A stretch of DNA of 36,881 nt. Source: Candidatus Doudnabacteria bacterium (GTDB lineage Bacteria > Patescibacteriota > Doudnabacteria > UBA920). Below, one piece after another: positions 8,351-17,503 of the stretch (position 1 is the first letter of the stretch; each line of letters opens with the position of its first letter). The stretch is from contig JAHFJJ010000014.1 of assembly GCA_023245895.1 (NCBI GenBank), forward strand, positions 1-36,881, given 5' to 3'. The position numbers were made by a program, and so were the translations under genes. The notes beneath the pieces are model-generated. The model was given only the letters and a program-made list of their open reading frames with translations. It ran no database searches and was not told the DNA's origin.

Positions 8351-9649
8351 CTATTCTATCCCAGGAACCGGAAATTTAAGGCAAAGTTCGTTGACTTCTT
8401 TTTTAATTCTTTCCAGGGTTTCTTTTTCAGTCCGCTTTTTAGCAACCTCAACTATCCAATGGGCAATTTTTTTCATTTCTTCTTCTTTCAGCCCCCTGGA
8501 GGTCATGGCCGCGGTGCCCAAGCGCAAGCCGCTGGGCTTAAACGGGGGCATGGTGTCGTCGGGAATCGGGCTCTTGCTGGTGGTAATTTGGATTTCATCC
8601 AAAACTTCCTGCATTTCCTTTCCGTGGGAATTAAAAGATTTCACGCAATCTACCACCATCATGTGGTTTTCCGTGCCATCAGTAACCAGCTTGCAACCCA
8701 AAGCCATTAATTCATCGGCCAAAACTTTGGCGTTGTTAATTACCTGCTGGGCGTAAATTTTAAACTCCGGCTTTTGCACTTCGCCCAAAGCCACGGCAAT
8801 GGCCGCAATGGTGTTCATGTGCGGGCCGCCCTGCAAACCGGGAAATACCGAACGGTCAATAATTGTGGGCAAATTCTCGCGCGAGAATTCCACTTCTTTC
8901 AAAGGGTTGCCGACTTTTCCTTTGGTAAGTATCATGCCGCCGCGCGGGCCGCGCAAAGTCTTGTGGGTAGTTGTGGTTAGAATATCAAAACCGTAATCAA
9001 ACGGGTTCCGCATTACCCCGGCGGCAATTAAGCCGCCAATATGCGCCACGTCTGCCATGGTAAAAGCGCCGACTTCGTCCGCCACCCGCTTAAACGCGGC
9101 GTAATCCAAATCCCGCGGGTAACTGGTATAACCGCACAGAATAACTTTTGGTTTGTGCTCTTTGGCCAGCTTTAAAAGTTCATCAAAATCAATCCTGCCT
9201 TTTTCTTCGGGAAGGGTTTTGTAGCGTATCCAGTTAAACAATTTACCCATGTGGCTTACCGGATGGCCGTGCGTTAAGTGCCCGCCGTGTGAAAGGTCCA
9301 TGCCCATAATGGTATCGCCCGGCTTAAGCAAAGCCAAATACACGGCCTGGTTCATTGGGGAGCCGGACAGCGGCTGGACATTGGCGTGGTCGGATTTAAA
9401 CAAGGCCTTGGCGCGGGCAATAGCCAGCCTCTCCACCGCGTCGGTAAATTCCTGGCCGCCGTAATAGCGCATGCCCGGGTAGCCTTCGGAATATTTGTTG
9501 GTAAAAATTGAGCCTAAGGCATCCAGCACCGAAGGGAAAACATAATTCTCGCTGGCAATTAATTCCATGCCGTTTTTTTGCCGGAGCTCTTCCCCCCGCA
9601 AAGCCGCATGGACTTCCGGATCGGTTTTTTGTATATGGGAGTAATTCAT
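8351..9649 (-). CDS. glyA: Serine hydroxymethyltransferase
   Basis: NGMELIASENYVFPSVLDALGS, TTTTHKTLRGPRGG. Confidence 0.97.
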   Translation of the reverse strand: MNYSHIQKTDPEVHAALRGEELRQKNGMELIASENYVFPSVLDALGSIFTNKYSEGYPGMRYYGGQEFTDAVERLAIARAKALFKSDHANVQPLSGSPMNQAVYLALLKPGDTIMGMDLSHGGHLTHGHPVSHMGKLFNWIRYKTLPEEKGRIDFDELLKLAKEHKPKVILCGYTSYPRDLDYAAFKRVADEVGAFTMADVAHIGGLIAAGVMRNPFDYGFDILTTTTHKTLRGPRGGMILTKGKVGNPLKEVEFSRENLPTIIDRSVFPGLQGGPHMNTIAAIAVALGEVQKPEFKIYAQQVINNAKVLADELMALGCKLVTDGTENHMMVVDCVKSFNSHGKEMQEVLDEIQITTSKSPIPDDTMPPFKPSGLRLGTAAMTSRGLKEEEMKKIAHWIVEVAKKRTEKETLERIKKEVNELCLKFPVPGIE

Positions 9650-9784
9650 TTTTTTGTGGTTAGTAAATATTAATAAATTAGTAAGAATAGACGCATCTCT
9701 TTTAAAGATTCAAGCTTTGATTTCTAATTTGGAGTTTTGATTTTTGCATTTCTTAAACCTTTAATCATAAATCTTAAATTTCTA

Positions 9785-10933
9785 CTATATAAACATATAA
9801 AGGAGGCTATACAGCGCTCCTAAAATGAATAATACCATAAAGTTGCCGGGGAACAAACTAAAAAGCAATATGCCTATTAGGCATGCGCTTAATTTGCCTA
9901 TGCTTAAGGATTGCTCAAAAAAAACCACGTAAGGCACCACGTGGGTGCTTTCGGATTTTAGGTATAAGTTGGTGGATATGGGGATAAAGTAAATTTCTTT
10001 AGACGTCCTGGCCAGGCTGTCCACAAAAAAAGTATTCCAAAAATTCGTGGCAATAAAACGGGCCAGCCAAACCAGGGAACCAAAAAATGCGCCAAGTTTA
10101 ATAAGCATGTGCTTGGAATACTTGTCCGTAATTTTACCGACCAAAATGGCCAAAATAGCGGCCAGCAGGCTGGCTACGGTTGCCAGCGCACCGGCGCCCT
10201 GGAAGTCCTTGACTACTATATAAATAAATACCGGCCAAATGTTTAAAGCCAGCATCTCCTCACCAAAGCCCAGATAGCCTAAAAACTTGCGCGGAAAAGT
10301 TTTAAACAATTCCAGCGTGGTTTTGTATTCGTAAACTTTCGGCGTAAAAATTTCTTTATGCTTAAAAAGCGGGAAGAGGCTGAACGCGTAAATAACCGCG
10401 GTTACTATAAAAGTGGCGGTAAAACCAAAGTGCTTGGACAGGAATCCGGCAAAAAGCGGGCCCGCAATTAAGGTTAGGCTAACCAGCGAATAGACCATGC
10501 CAAACTCCCTGCCCACCTGTTCGCGGTCGGCGTAGCGCGCCATTAAAGAATGGAAGCCCGGCCAGTAAAAAGTTTTTGCCAGGCCGTAAAACACCGCGCC
10601 CAAAAAAGCCAAATTGGGATTTTGCTGGGAAGCAATCAACACCATCCAGTATATTATTTGGAACGGGACTGATATTGCTATGCAATGCTTGTAGCCGTAA
10701 AAGCTGGCGACTTTGCCGCCTAAGGGCAGGCAGACTATGTAAACTAAATATACCAACGCCGTGAACAGCAATATTTTGTTGATGCTAAAACCCAGGATGG
10801 CGTAAAGAAAAATCGGCTCAAACAGGGCCATCATGGAAACAGCCGTGTTGGCAACAAAGGCGTGCGCGTAAATTTCGCCAATCTCCTGCCTGACTTTTTT
10901 TGTGAAATATTGGGGGAAATGTATTGAAAACAT
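9785..10933 (-). CDS. MFS-like transporter
   Basis: 382 aa, multiple TM segments, LGGKVASFYGYKHCI, LMARYADREQVGREFGMVYS. Confidence 0.75.
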   Translation of the reverse strand: MFSIHFPQYFTKKVRQEIGEIYAHAFVANTAVSMMALFEPIFLYAILGFSINKILLFTALVYLVYIVCLPLGGKVASFYGYKHCIAISVPFQIIYWMVLIASQQNPNLAFLGAVFYGLAKTFYWPGFHSLMARYADREQVGREFGMVYSLVSLTLIAGPLFAGFLSKHFGFTATFIVTAVIYAFSLFPLFKHKEIFTPKVYEYKTTLELFKTFPRKFLGYLGFGEEMLALNIWPVFIYIVVKDFQGAGALATVASLLAAILAILVGKITDKYSKHMLIKLGAFFGSLVWLARFIATNFWNTFFVDSLARTSKEIYFIPISTNLYLKSESTHVVPYVVFFEQSLSIGKLSACLIGILLFSLFPGNFMVLFILGALYSLLYMFI

Positions 10934-10946
10934 AGTGCTAAGTGCT

Positions 10947-11003
10947 AAGTTATTAGTGCTAAGGAATTTTGGCTTAGCACTTAGAACTTAGCACTAATAA
11001 CTT
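10947..11003. repeat. Inverted repeat overlapping the 3' end of the tsaC-like gene
   Basis: AAGTTATTAGTGCTAAG (10947-10963) / CTTAGCACTAATAACTT (10987-11003), perfect 17 bp. Confidence 0.9.
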
Positions 11004-11646
11004 TTAAGATTTCTTTTTTGCTGACCGGTCCTTGGCGCAAAATTTCTAGCTGATTGTTATCTACTTTGACCACGGTAGATGGTTTACGTTTTGGTAATTT
11101 TCCCGCGTTGATTATAAGGTCTGGTTTGTATTTTGTATTTTTGAACTGTGAGGCAATATCAGCCGCAGAGTAACAATCCTTTTGCCCCCTAACATTGGCT
11201 GAAGTTGCTGTAATTGGCCGCTTAAGGTATTTAGCCAAGTCCAAAGCAATTTGGTTTTTCGGCATTCTTATTCCAAACCAACCTGATTTTGCTGATAGCA
11301 CTTTTAACTGTTCACTTTTCACTTTCAACTTAAGCACCAATGTTAAGGCACCGGGCCAATATTTTTTTACCAACGCCGATGATACTTTATTAACTCTAAC
11401 TATTCTTCTCGCGTAGGCCATAGAAGGCACGACCACATGCACAGGCTTGTTAAAATCCCTGCCTTTAAGCTTATAAAGTTTTTTTATCGCCGATAAATTT
11501 TGGGCATCAACCGCCAAGCCGTAACTGGTATCTGTGGGGTAAGCCAAAATTTTGCCTTGTTTAAGGGCTAAAACGCACGCGCGGATAATTTGCTGATGGT
11601 GGCTTTTTTTATAGTCGATAATAATCATAGCTCTATTCTTTGTCAT
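10981..11646 (-). CDS. tsaC: Sua5/YciO/YrdC family threonylcarbamoyl-AMP synthase
   Basis: ILAYPTDTSYGLAVDA, KLKGRDFNKPVHVV, TATSANVRGQ. Confidence 0.88.
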   Translation of the reverse strand: MTKNRAMIIIDYKKSHHQQIIRACVLALKQGKILAYPTDTSYGLAVDAQNLSAIKKLYKLKGRDFNKPVHVVVPSMAYARRIVRVNKVSSALVKKYWPGALTLVLKLKVKSEQLKVLSAKSGWFGIRMPKNQIALDLAKYLKRPITATSANVRGQKDCYSAADIASQFKNTKYKPDLIINAGKLPKRKPSTVVKVDNNQLEILRQGPVSKKEILKVISAKF

Positions 11647-11725
11647 TGCGAGTGCATCCGAAGCAATCTTATCAATGGTTCAATAGATTGCTTCGTCGTC
11701 CGCCTTAGGCGGACTCGCAATGACA
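11641..11725. repeat. Intergenic GTCATTGCGAG-type palindromic repeat
   Basis: tgtcattgcgagtgcatccgaagcaatct...agattgcttcgtcgtccgccttaggcggactcgcaatgaca. Confidence 0.9.
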
Positions 11726-11731
11726 GACAAT

Positions 11732-14701
11732 CTATACAACAAAATTTATTAACCGATTCTGCACAAAAATAACCCGCTTAACCGTTTGCCCCAATAGCAG
11801 GTTTTTGACGGCCGTCAAATTCCTGCTATCCTGTTCAACCGTTTGCTGATTGCTATTGGTGGCTACGCTTACTTTACCTTTTACTTTACCATTAATTTGC
11901 ACAACAATTTCCACGGACGCGTCTACAACCATCTTGGGATCGTAAGTCGGCCAAACTTCAAGCTGTAAAGATTTTTTACTTCCTAAAATATTATTCAACT
12001 CCTCGCTTATATGCGGCGCGAACGGGTACAAAAGAGTCAAAAAAATCTTAACAGACGCAAGACTAACCGTTTCTTCCTTAACCTCATTATAAAATTCCAT
12101 AAACGCCGAAATGGAAGTGTTAAAACGGAAATTTTCTAAATCTTCGCTAATTTTTTTGGTCAGTTTATTCAAAGAACGCCTAGCTTTATCGCTGTCCGTG
12201 TAGCGTGCCGATTTATCGGCGTCCTTGGATCGCCCATGAATGGGCACGCTACATACCCATAACCAAACGCGATCCAAAAACCGCTTCACACCCACATGCC
12301 CCAGTTCGTTCCAGCTCACAGTAGCCTCGTGCGGGCCCAAGAACAATTCATACATCCTTAAAGTGTCGGCCCCGTGGCTTTTAACTATAGTGTCAGGATT
12401 CACCACATTACCGCGGCTCTTGGACATTTTTTCACCGTCAGGGCCCAAAATAAGCCCGTGGGGTTTGCGCATAGTATATGGTTCGCGCGATGACACCAAG
12501 CCTTGGTCATGCAAAAATAAATTCCAAAAACGGCTGTAAAGCAAATGCAAAGTCGTGTGTTCCATGCCGCCAAAATAAACGTCTACCGGCGTCCAGTATT
12601 TTTGCTTCTTTATAGATGCAAATTCTTTTTTACTCGAAGGGTCTGCATATCTTAACCAATACCAAGAGCTGCCGGCCCACTGCGGCATGGTATTAGTTTC
12701 GCGTTTTGCTGGGCTTTTACAAACCGGACATTTTACATTTACCCATTTATCAATAACAGCCAAAGGCGACTCCCCTGTTCCGGTTGGGTGATAATTTTTG
12801 ACTGATGGTAATTTAACCGGCAAATCTTTTTCCGGCACGGGCACAATGCCGCACTTTGGGCAATGGATTATTGGGATAGGCTCGCCCCAATACCTTTGCC
12901 TGCTAAATACCCAATCACGCAATTTATAATTTGTGGTTAATTTTCCAAAAGCTGCTGCCATTTTAGGGATAGCTTCGGAAGTTTTCATTCCTGTAAATTT
13001 ACCCGAGTCAACAAGCACCCCTGGCCCAGTGTAGTTAGCCGATTTATCGGCTGTCTTGTCTCCCAGTGAGCCCATAAATGGGCTGACTACAGGAACAATT
13101 GGTAAGTTATATTTTTTCGCGAACTCAAAATCCCTTTCATCATGCGCAGGCACAGCCATAATGGCGCCGGTGCCGTAGCCGCCAATAACATAGTCGGCGA
13201 TCCAAACGGGAATTTTTTCTTTGGTGGCTGGATTTATTACCGAAACACCTTTTAATTCCACTCCGGTTTTTTCCTTTCCTTCCGCAGACCTTTCCATTTC
13301 TGGTTTAGATTTTGCCTGCTCTATATATTTAAGGACGTCCGCCGAATTGGAAACATGCGGGGCAACAACTCCCGCTAAGGGATGCTCAGGCGCTAGTACC
13401 AAGTAAGTCGCGCCAAAGATAGTATCGGGTCGGGTTGTAAAAACTTTTATCGATGGAATCAAAATACGCAAAATTGAAGGCTCTTCCGAATGGGTGAAAT
13501 GGGGCTCCACGCCGGGAGCCTCAAAAAATTCTCCGCCTAAATTTTTATGCAGATTTTTACCTTGTTCAATTCTTACAGCAAAATCATTTGGATCGCTTAA
13601 AATTTTTACAAACCCTGCTGAATTTTTAATTTTTTCGTAATTGAATTCCCAATTAAATGTGTTGTGGAAAGGCCTGGTCTTATCTTTAAACTGCGGGCTG
13701 GAAAAACCGCCTGCCAAAACGAGTCCGCCTATTTTCTTGTCTAATTTTTCTAAAACTTTCATGGCTACCACGCAGCCCAGACTGTGGCCAAATAAAATTG
13801 TGTTTTCATCAAACTTACAACTTTGTAAAACAAAACTAACCTGCTCTTCTTCAGTGGGGTTTTCCGGGTTTGGCATCTGCGGTGCCTGATATTTCAAGCC
13901 TCTTTTCTCCAGTTCTCCCTTTAACCACGGAAAAAAGACTCCATCTGGAGTGCCCTTAAATCCGTGCAATAAAACATAATTAGATTTCTTTGCTAATTCA
14001 AAATCTATTTCCGCGCCTACGCTTTTTCCAATCCAATTTTCCTGCTGTAATTTTACTGGCTCCGGCCATTGCGGCAGGTTTTTTAAACCTTGTAAAAGTT
14101 TTTCTGCATACGCAGTAATTTTTAAATACCACTGGCGGAGTTCTTTTTTTTCAACGACAGACCCACAACGCTCACATTTTCCGTCTATAACTTCCTCGTT
14201 AGCAAGCCCGGTTTTGTCTTTCGGACACCAGTTAATTAAACCCGTGGCTTCATAGGCTAAACCTGCTTTGTAGAACTGCAAAAAAATCCACTGCGTCCAT
14301 TTATAATAGTTTGGGTCAGTTGTATTTACCTCGCGGCTCCAATCAAAGCTCAAACCCCAACTTTGGATTTGCCTTTTGGCGTTAGCGACGTTTTTCTTTG
14401 TGCTTACCGAAGGATGCACGCCTTTTTTTATGGCAAAATTTTCCGCCGGCAGGCCAAAAGCGTCCCAGCCCATTGGGAAAATTACTTCATTGCCTTTCAT
14501 CCTATTAAAACGGCTGTAAACATCCGCCGCCACATAAGGCCGTAAATGCCCCATATGCAAACCTTCGCCCGAAGGATAGGGAAATTCTACAAGGACATAC
14601 TTCTTTGGCTTCTTGGAAAAATCCTTGGCTAAAAACGTTTTCTTAGCCTGCCAATATTTTTGCCACTTAGCTTCAATTTTTTTGTGATTATACTTTTGCA
14701 T
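11732..14701 (-). CDS. leuS: Leucyl-tRNA synthetase with inserted serine-hydrolase domain
   Basis: PYPSGEGLHMGHLRPY (HIGH), FTTRPDTIFGATYLVLAPEHPL (CP1), KMSKSRGNVV (KMSKS); extra domain with GHSLG. Confidence 0.96.
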   Translation of the reverse strand: MQKYNHKKIEAKWQKYWQAKKTFLAKDFSKKPKKYVLVEFPYPSGEGLHMGHLRPYVAADVYSRFNRMKGNEVIFPMGWDAFGLPAENFAIKKGVHPSVSTKKNVANAKRQIQSWGLSFDWSREVNTTDPNYYKWTQWIFLQFYKAGLAYEATGLINWCPKDKTGLANEEVIDGKCERCGSVVEKKELRQWYLKITAYAEKLLQGLKNLPQWPEPVKLQQENWIGKSVGAEIDFELAKKSNYVLLHGFKGTPDGVFFPWLKGELEKRGLKYQAPQMPNPENPTEEEQVSFVLQSCKFDENTILFGHSLGCVVAMKVLEKLDKKIGGLVLAGGFSSPQFKDKTRPFHNTFNWEFNYEKIKNSAGFVKILSDPNDFAVRIEQGKNLHKNLGGEFFEAPGVEPHFTHSEEPSILRILIPSIKVFTTRPDTIFGATYLVLAPEHPLAGVVAPHVSNSADVLKYIEQAKSKPEMERSAEGKEKTGVELKGVSVINPATKEKIPVWIADYVIGGYGTGAIMAVPAHDERDFEFAKKYNLPIVPVVSPFMGSLGDKTADKSANYTGPGVLVDSGKFTGMKTSEAIPKMAAAFGKLTTNYKLRDWVFSRQRYWGEPIPIIHCPKCGIVPVPEKDLPVKLPSVKNYHPTGTGESPLAVIDKWVNVKCPVCKSPAKRETNTMPQWAGSSWYWLRYADPSSKKEFASIKKQKYWTPVDVYFGGMEHTTLHLLYSRFWNLFLHDQGLVSSREPYTMRKPHGLILGPDGEKMSKSRGNVVNPDTIVKSHGADTLRMYELFLGPHEATVSWNELGHVGVKRFLDRVWLWVCSVPIHGRSKDADKSARYTDSDKARRSLNKLTKKISEDLENFRFNTSISAFMEFYNEVKEETVSLASVKIFLTLLYPFAPHISEELNNILGSKKSLQLEVWPTYDPKMVVDASVEIVVQINGKVKGKVSVATNSNQQTVEQDSRNLTAVKNLLLGQTVKRVIFVQNRLINFVV
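12200..12252. repeat. Full two-hairpin palindromic element inside leuS
   Basis: GTAGCGTGCCGATTTATCGGCGTCCTTGGATCGCCCATGAATGGGCACGCTAC, perfect 10-bp terminal inverted repeat; translated VPIHGRSKDADKSARYT. Confidence 0.9.
13031..13090. repeat. Full two-hairpin palindromic element inside leuS
   Basis: GTAGTTAGCCGATTTATCGGCTG...GAGCCCATAAATGGGCTGACTAC; translated VVSPFMGSLGDKTADKSANYT. Confidence 0.9.
13454..13993 (-). other. In-frame alpha/beta serine hydrolase domain insertion in LeuRS CP1 (residues ~237-416)
   Basis: NYVLLHGFKGTPDGVFFPWLKGELEKRG...ENTILFGHSLGCVVAMKVLEKL...ILSDPNDFAV...EPHFTHSEEPSIL sits between GAEIDFEL and IKVFTTRPDT. Confidence 0.88.
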
Positions 14702-14740
14702 AAAGATTTGGTAGAATCTAACTTACAGGAGGATAAAATC

Positions 14741-14971
14741 GTGAAAAAAAATAGTCAAGGGAGGAAGAGGTCGCCAGCGCAAGCGGCGTTAGGAGTTCTC
14801 GATAGCCCTGGAATAACATCCACCATTAAAGAAAGAATTAAAAAAGAAGGGCTTGTTGTGCTAGGGAGCGGCTTTGAGGGAAGAGAGAAAACAGATACAG
14901 AGGTAGGCTTCGCTACACCTAACGCAATCCAAAAAGAACTACGCAAGCGCTCATCCCGGAGAAAGATGTAA
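14741..14971 (+). CDS. Hypothetical basic small protein (GTG start)
   Basis: AGGAGG at 14727-14732 followed by GTG; 76 codons, C-terminus KELRKRSSRRKM; the ORF-track start (14660) lacks this RBS. Confidence 0.55.
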   Translation: MKKNSQGRKRSPAQAALGVLDSPGITSTIKERIKKEGLVVLGSGFEGREKTDTEVGFATPNAIQKELRKRSSRRKM

Positions 14972-15871
14972 TAACCTCTCCGCATTCCTTGTGGTTAAAG
15001 CCGCAAGTTCCTCTACCCCTATGTCTTTAAGCCCGGCTACATGTTCGGCCACAAACCGAACGTAGCTGGGCTCATTTCTTTTTCCGCGGTGCGGTACCGG
15101 GGTTAAGTAGGGGCAGTCTGTCTCTAACACTATTTTATCATCCGGCACAACCTTTAACACCGCTTCCTGGTTGCCGGTTTTGTCAAAGGTAATTATACCA
15201 TTGAAAGAAACGTAAGAGCCAAGCTCCACGAACATTTTAGCCACTTCCGGACTGCCGGTGTAGCTGTGCAGGACGAATCGCAAGGGACCCTCACCCTGCC
15301 CTCTCCCAGAGGGAGAGGGTTCTGCAGTCTTCCCTCCCCCCCTGGGGGAGGGATTGAGGGAGAGGGTTTCTCGTTTCAAAATTTCTAAAATATCCAAACA
15401 CGCATCATCCGTCCCCTTAGAAGAGCGGGAGTGGATAATCAAAGTTTTGTCCAATTCCCTAGCCAGTTTAATTTGCTGGACAAACGCCTCCGCTTGCATT
15501 TTTTTGACGGCTTGATGGTCGCCGTCCGTCGGCAAACGAAAATAGTCCAGCCCGCACTCCCCTATGCCAACGACTTTGTCGTGCATAGCCAATTTTTTAT
15601 ATTCTTCGTAGTCAAATTTTTCTTCGCGGGTCTTAAAATGCGTTTCTTCTTCATCTAATTCCTGTGAGTAAGTATGAACAGGGTGGATGCCAATTGCGGC
15701 ATAAACGCCTTTTTGGAATTTTGATGCCATTTGGACAGCCTGCCGGGAGGTATCTATTTGCGTGCCTACCAAAACCAAATTCACGCCCTCGTCCAAAGCG
15801 CGGTGTATAGTTGGCTCGGCATCTTCCTTATATGCCGCAAAATTCACATGTGCGTGGGTGTCGATTAACAT
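14951..15871 (-). CDS. tatD: TatD family hydrolase
   Basis: MLIDTHAHVNFAAY, GIGECGLDYFR, LETDCPYLTPVPHRGKRNEP. Confidence 0.95.
   Translation of the reverse strand: MLIDTHAHVNFAAYKEDAEPTIHRALDEGVNLVLVGTQIDTSRQAVQMASKFQKGVYAAIGIHPVHTYSQELDEEETHFKTREEKFDYEEYKKLAMHDKVVGIGECGLDYFRLPTDGDHQAVKKMQAEAFVQQIKLARELDKTLIIHSRSSKGTDDACLDILEILKRETLSLNPSPRGGGKTAEPSPSGRGQGEGPLRFVLHSYTGSPEVAKMFVELGSYVSFNGIITFDKTGNQEAVLKVVPDDKIVLETDCPYLTPVPHRGKRNEPSYVRFVAEHVAGLKDIGVEELAALTTRNAERLLHLSPG
15286..15370. repeat. CCCTCTCCC-type palindromes inside tatD
   Basis: gaccctcaccctgccctctcccagagggagagggttct...cctccccccctgggggaggg; translated SLNPSPRGGGKTAEPSPSGRGQGEGP. Confidence 0.88.
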
Positions 15872-15906
15872 CAGATTTAAGATTATCGATTAAAGAAACT
15901 AGTGCC

Positions 15907-15999
15907 GTGCCATTCCGAGAAGTGCAGCCGACGAGGAATCCCTTAAATTTGATAATTTATCGGCGTTAAGGGATCCCTCGGATGCACTCGGGATGACAC
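15907..15999. repeat. Intergenic palindromic repeat (GCCATTCCGAG...CTCGGGATGAC)
   Basis: Arms related to the GTCATTGCGAG family, inner ggaatcccttaa/ttaagggatcc. Confidence 0.8.
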
Positions 16000-16000
16000 A

Positions 16001-17503
16001 CTAGGGAATTCTAGGAAACAGGGGTTCGCATTTGGTAATTTTTTCTGCTGTGATGATTTTTAAAATCTTTTCCGAGGTTTCCGGCAAGAACGGCTTTAAC
16101 TGTTCCGCTGTAAAAGCAATAGCAGATGCCAGCTGTCCGGCAAGTTCTGTAAATTTAACAATGTCTGTCTTGCCCAATTCCCATAATTTATTTTCATCCA
16201 CAGTTTTATTGCTCCAAGCAACCCATTGCCAGGCAATAGCCAAAGCTTCGTGGAAGCGGAAATTTTCTACGGCTTCGCCCATGCCTTCGTCGTTCGGGAA
16301 AATACTTGTGTCAATTTTAACTTTGCCGTCCAAAAACTTTTCAATTAAAGTCGTTAAGCGGCTGACCAAATTACCAAGTCCGTTAGCAAGTTCGCCCTCG
16401 TAGCGGGCCCTTAATTTTTCCTCGCTGACGTCGCCGTCTTCGCCAAAGGCAACCTCGCGCAACAAAAAATACCTTACTGCGTCCGAGCCGTATTTTTGCG
16501 CCCACTCAACCGGGTCAATAACGTTGCCAATTGTTTTGCTGATTTTTTGCCCGTCTACGGTAAAAAAACCATGGGCAAAAACTTTTCTTGGAATAGCTTC
16601 GCCTATGGCCATTAAAAGCGCGGGCCAAATTATGCAATGGAACTTAATAATATCTTTGCCAACCAAATGCACGTCTGCCGGCCAATACTTTTTAAAATTG
16701 GCATCATCTTTCCCATAGCCAATTGCCGAACAATAGTTAAACAGCTCATCCAGCCACACATAGATAGTTTGATTTTCATCCCACGGCAAAGGCAGGGCAA
16801 ACTTGGCGTTTTGGCGGGATATGGTAATATCTTCAAGCCCCTGTGAAATAAAAGCCAAGACTTCATTTTTTCTTTCTTTTGGTAAAATTTCCAATTCGCC
16901 GTTTTGGATTTTTTCCGCTAGGATTTGCGCGTAGTCGGAAAGCTTAAAAAACCAATTCTTCTCTTTAACCGTTTCCGGTTTGGTTTTATGGTCCGGGCAA
17001 AGTCCGTTAACCAATTCACTTTCTTTTATGAAGGCCTCGTGGCCAACGCAATACAAACCTTCATAGTCGCCTTCGTAAATTTTCCCCGAAGCCTTTAGCT
17101 TTTCAAAAAACTTTTTTACCGCTTCCGTATGGCGCTCCTCGGTTGTGCGGATAAAATCATTATTTGATACTTGCAAAACATCCCAAGCCAATGAAAATTT
17201 AGCGGACATTTCATCGGCAAAAGCCTGTGGGTCTTTACCCGCCTTCTCCGCGCTTTGAAAAATTTTGGAGCCATGCTCCGCGGTGCCGGTCAAAAACCAG
17301 GCATCAACTCCCCGGCCGCGGTAAAAACGCGCCAGGACATCTGCCGCTATGGTTGGGTAGGCCGAACCTATGTGAGGCTTGTCGTTCACATAGTAAATCG
17401 GCGTTGTTATGTAAAATTTATCTTTTTTCATAAATAAAAAAGGCCGTTTAGGCCTCTTTATTATAGCTTTTTTTGCCCTTAAACTCAACCTCCACAAAAT
17501 CAA
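16001..17503 (-). CDS. metG: Methionyl-tRNA synthetase
   Basis: FYITTPIYYVNDKPHIGSAYPTIAADVLARF; KISKTIGNVIDP; likely true start MKKDKF at 17431, after the terminator. Confidence 0.95.
   Translation of the reverse strand: MILWRLSLRAKKAIIKRPKRPFLFMKKDKFYITTPIYYVNDKPHIGSAYPTIAADVLARFYRGRGVDAWFLTGTAEHGSKIFQSAEKAGKDPQAFADEMSAKFSLAWDVLQVSNNDFIRTTEERHTEAVKKFFEKLKASGKIYEGDYEGLYCVGHEAFIKESELVNGLCPDHKTKPETVKEKNWFFKLSDYAQILAEKIQNGELEILPKERKNEVLAFISQGLEDITISRQNAKFALPLPWDENQTIYVWLDELFNYCSAIGYGKDDANFKKYWPADVHLVGKDIIKFHCIIWPALLMAIGEAIPRKVFAHGFFTVDGQKISKTIGNVIDPVEWAQKYGSDAVRYFLLREVAFGEDGDVSEEKLRARYEGELANGLGNLVSRLTTLIEKFLDGKVKIDTSIFPNDEGMGEAVENFRFHEALAIAWQWVAWSNKTVDENKLWELGKTDIVKFTELAGQLASAIAFTAEQLKPFLPETSEKILKIITAEKITKCEPLFPRIP
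17433..17460 (-). terminator. Terminator hairpin between AI-2E transporter gene and metG
   Basis: Minus strand AGGCCTAAACGGCCT followed by T-run. Confidence 0.7.

Noticed and set aside
8345-9464. Several plus-strand ORFs opposite glyA (similar ones opposite pnp, purH, leuS)
   Set aside because: Antisense shadow ORFs of conserved coding sequence; no RBS and no family similarity.
17432-17503. N-terminal extension of MetG in the ORF track
   Set aside because: Spans a terminator hairpin; the class I synthetase start MKKDKFYITTPIYY at 17431 fits the family.
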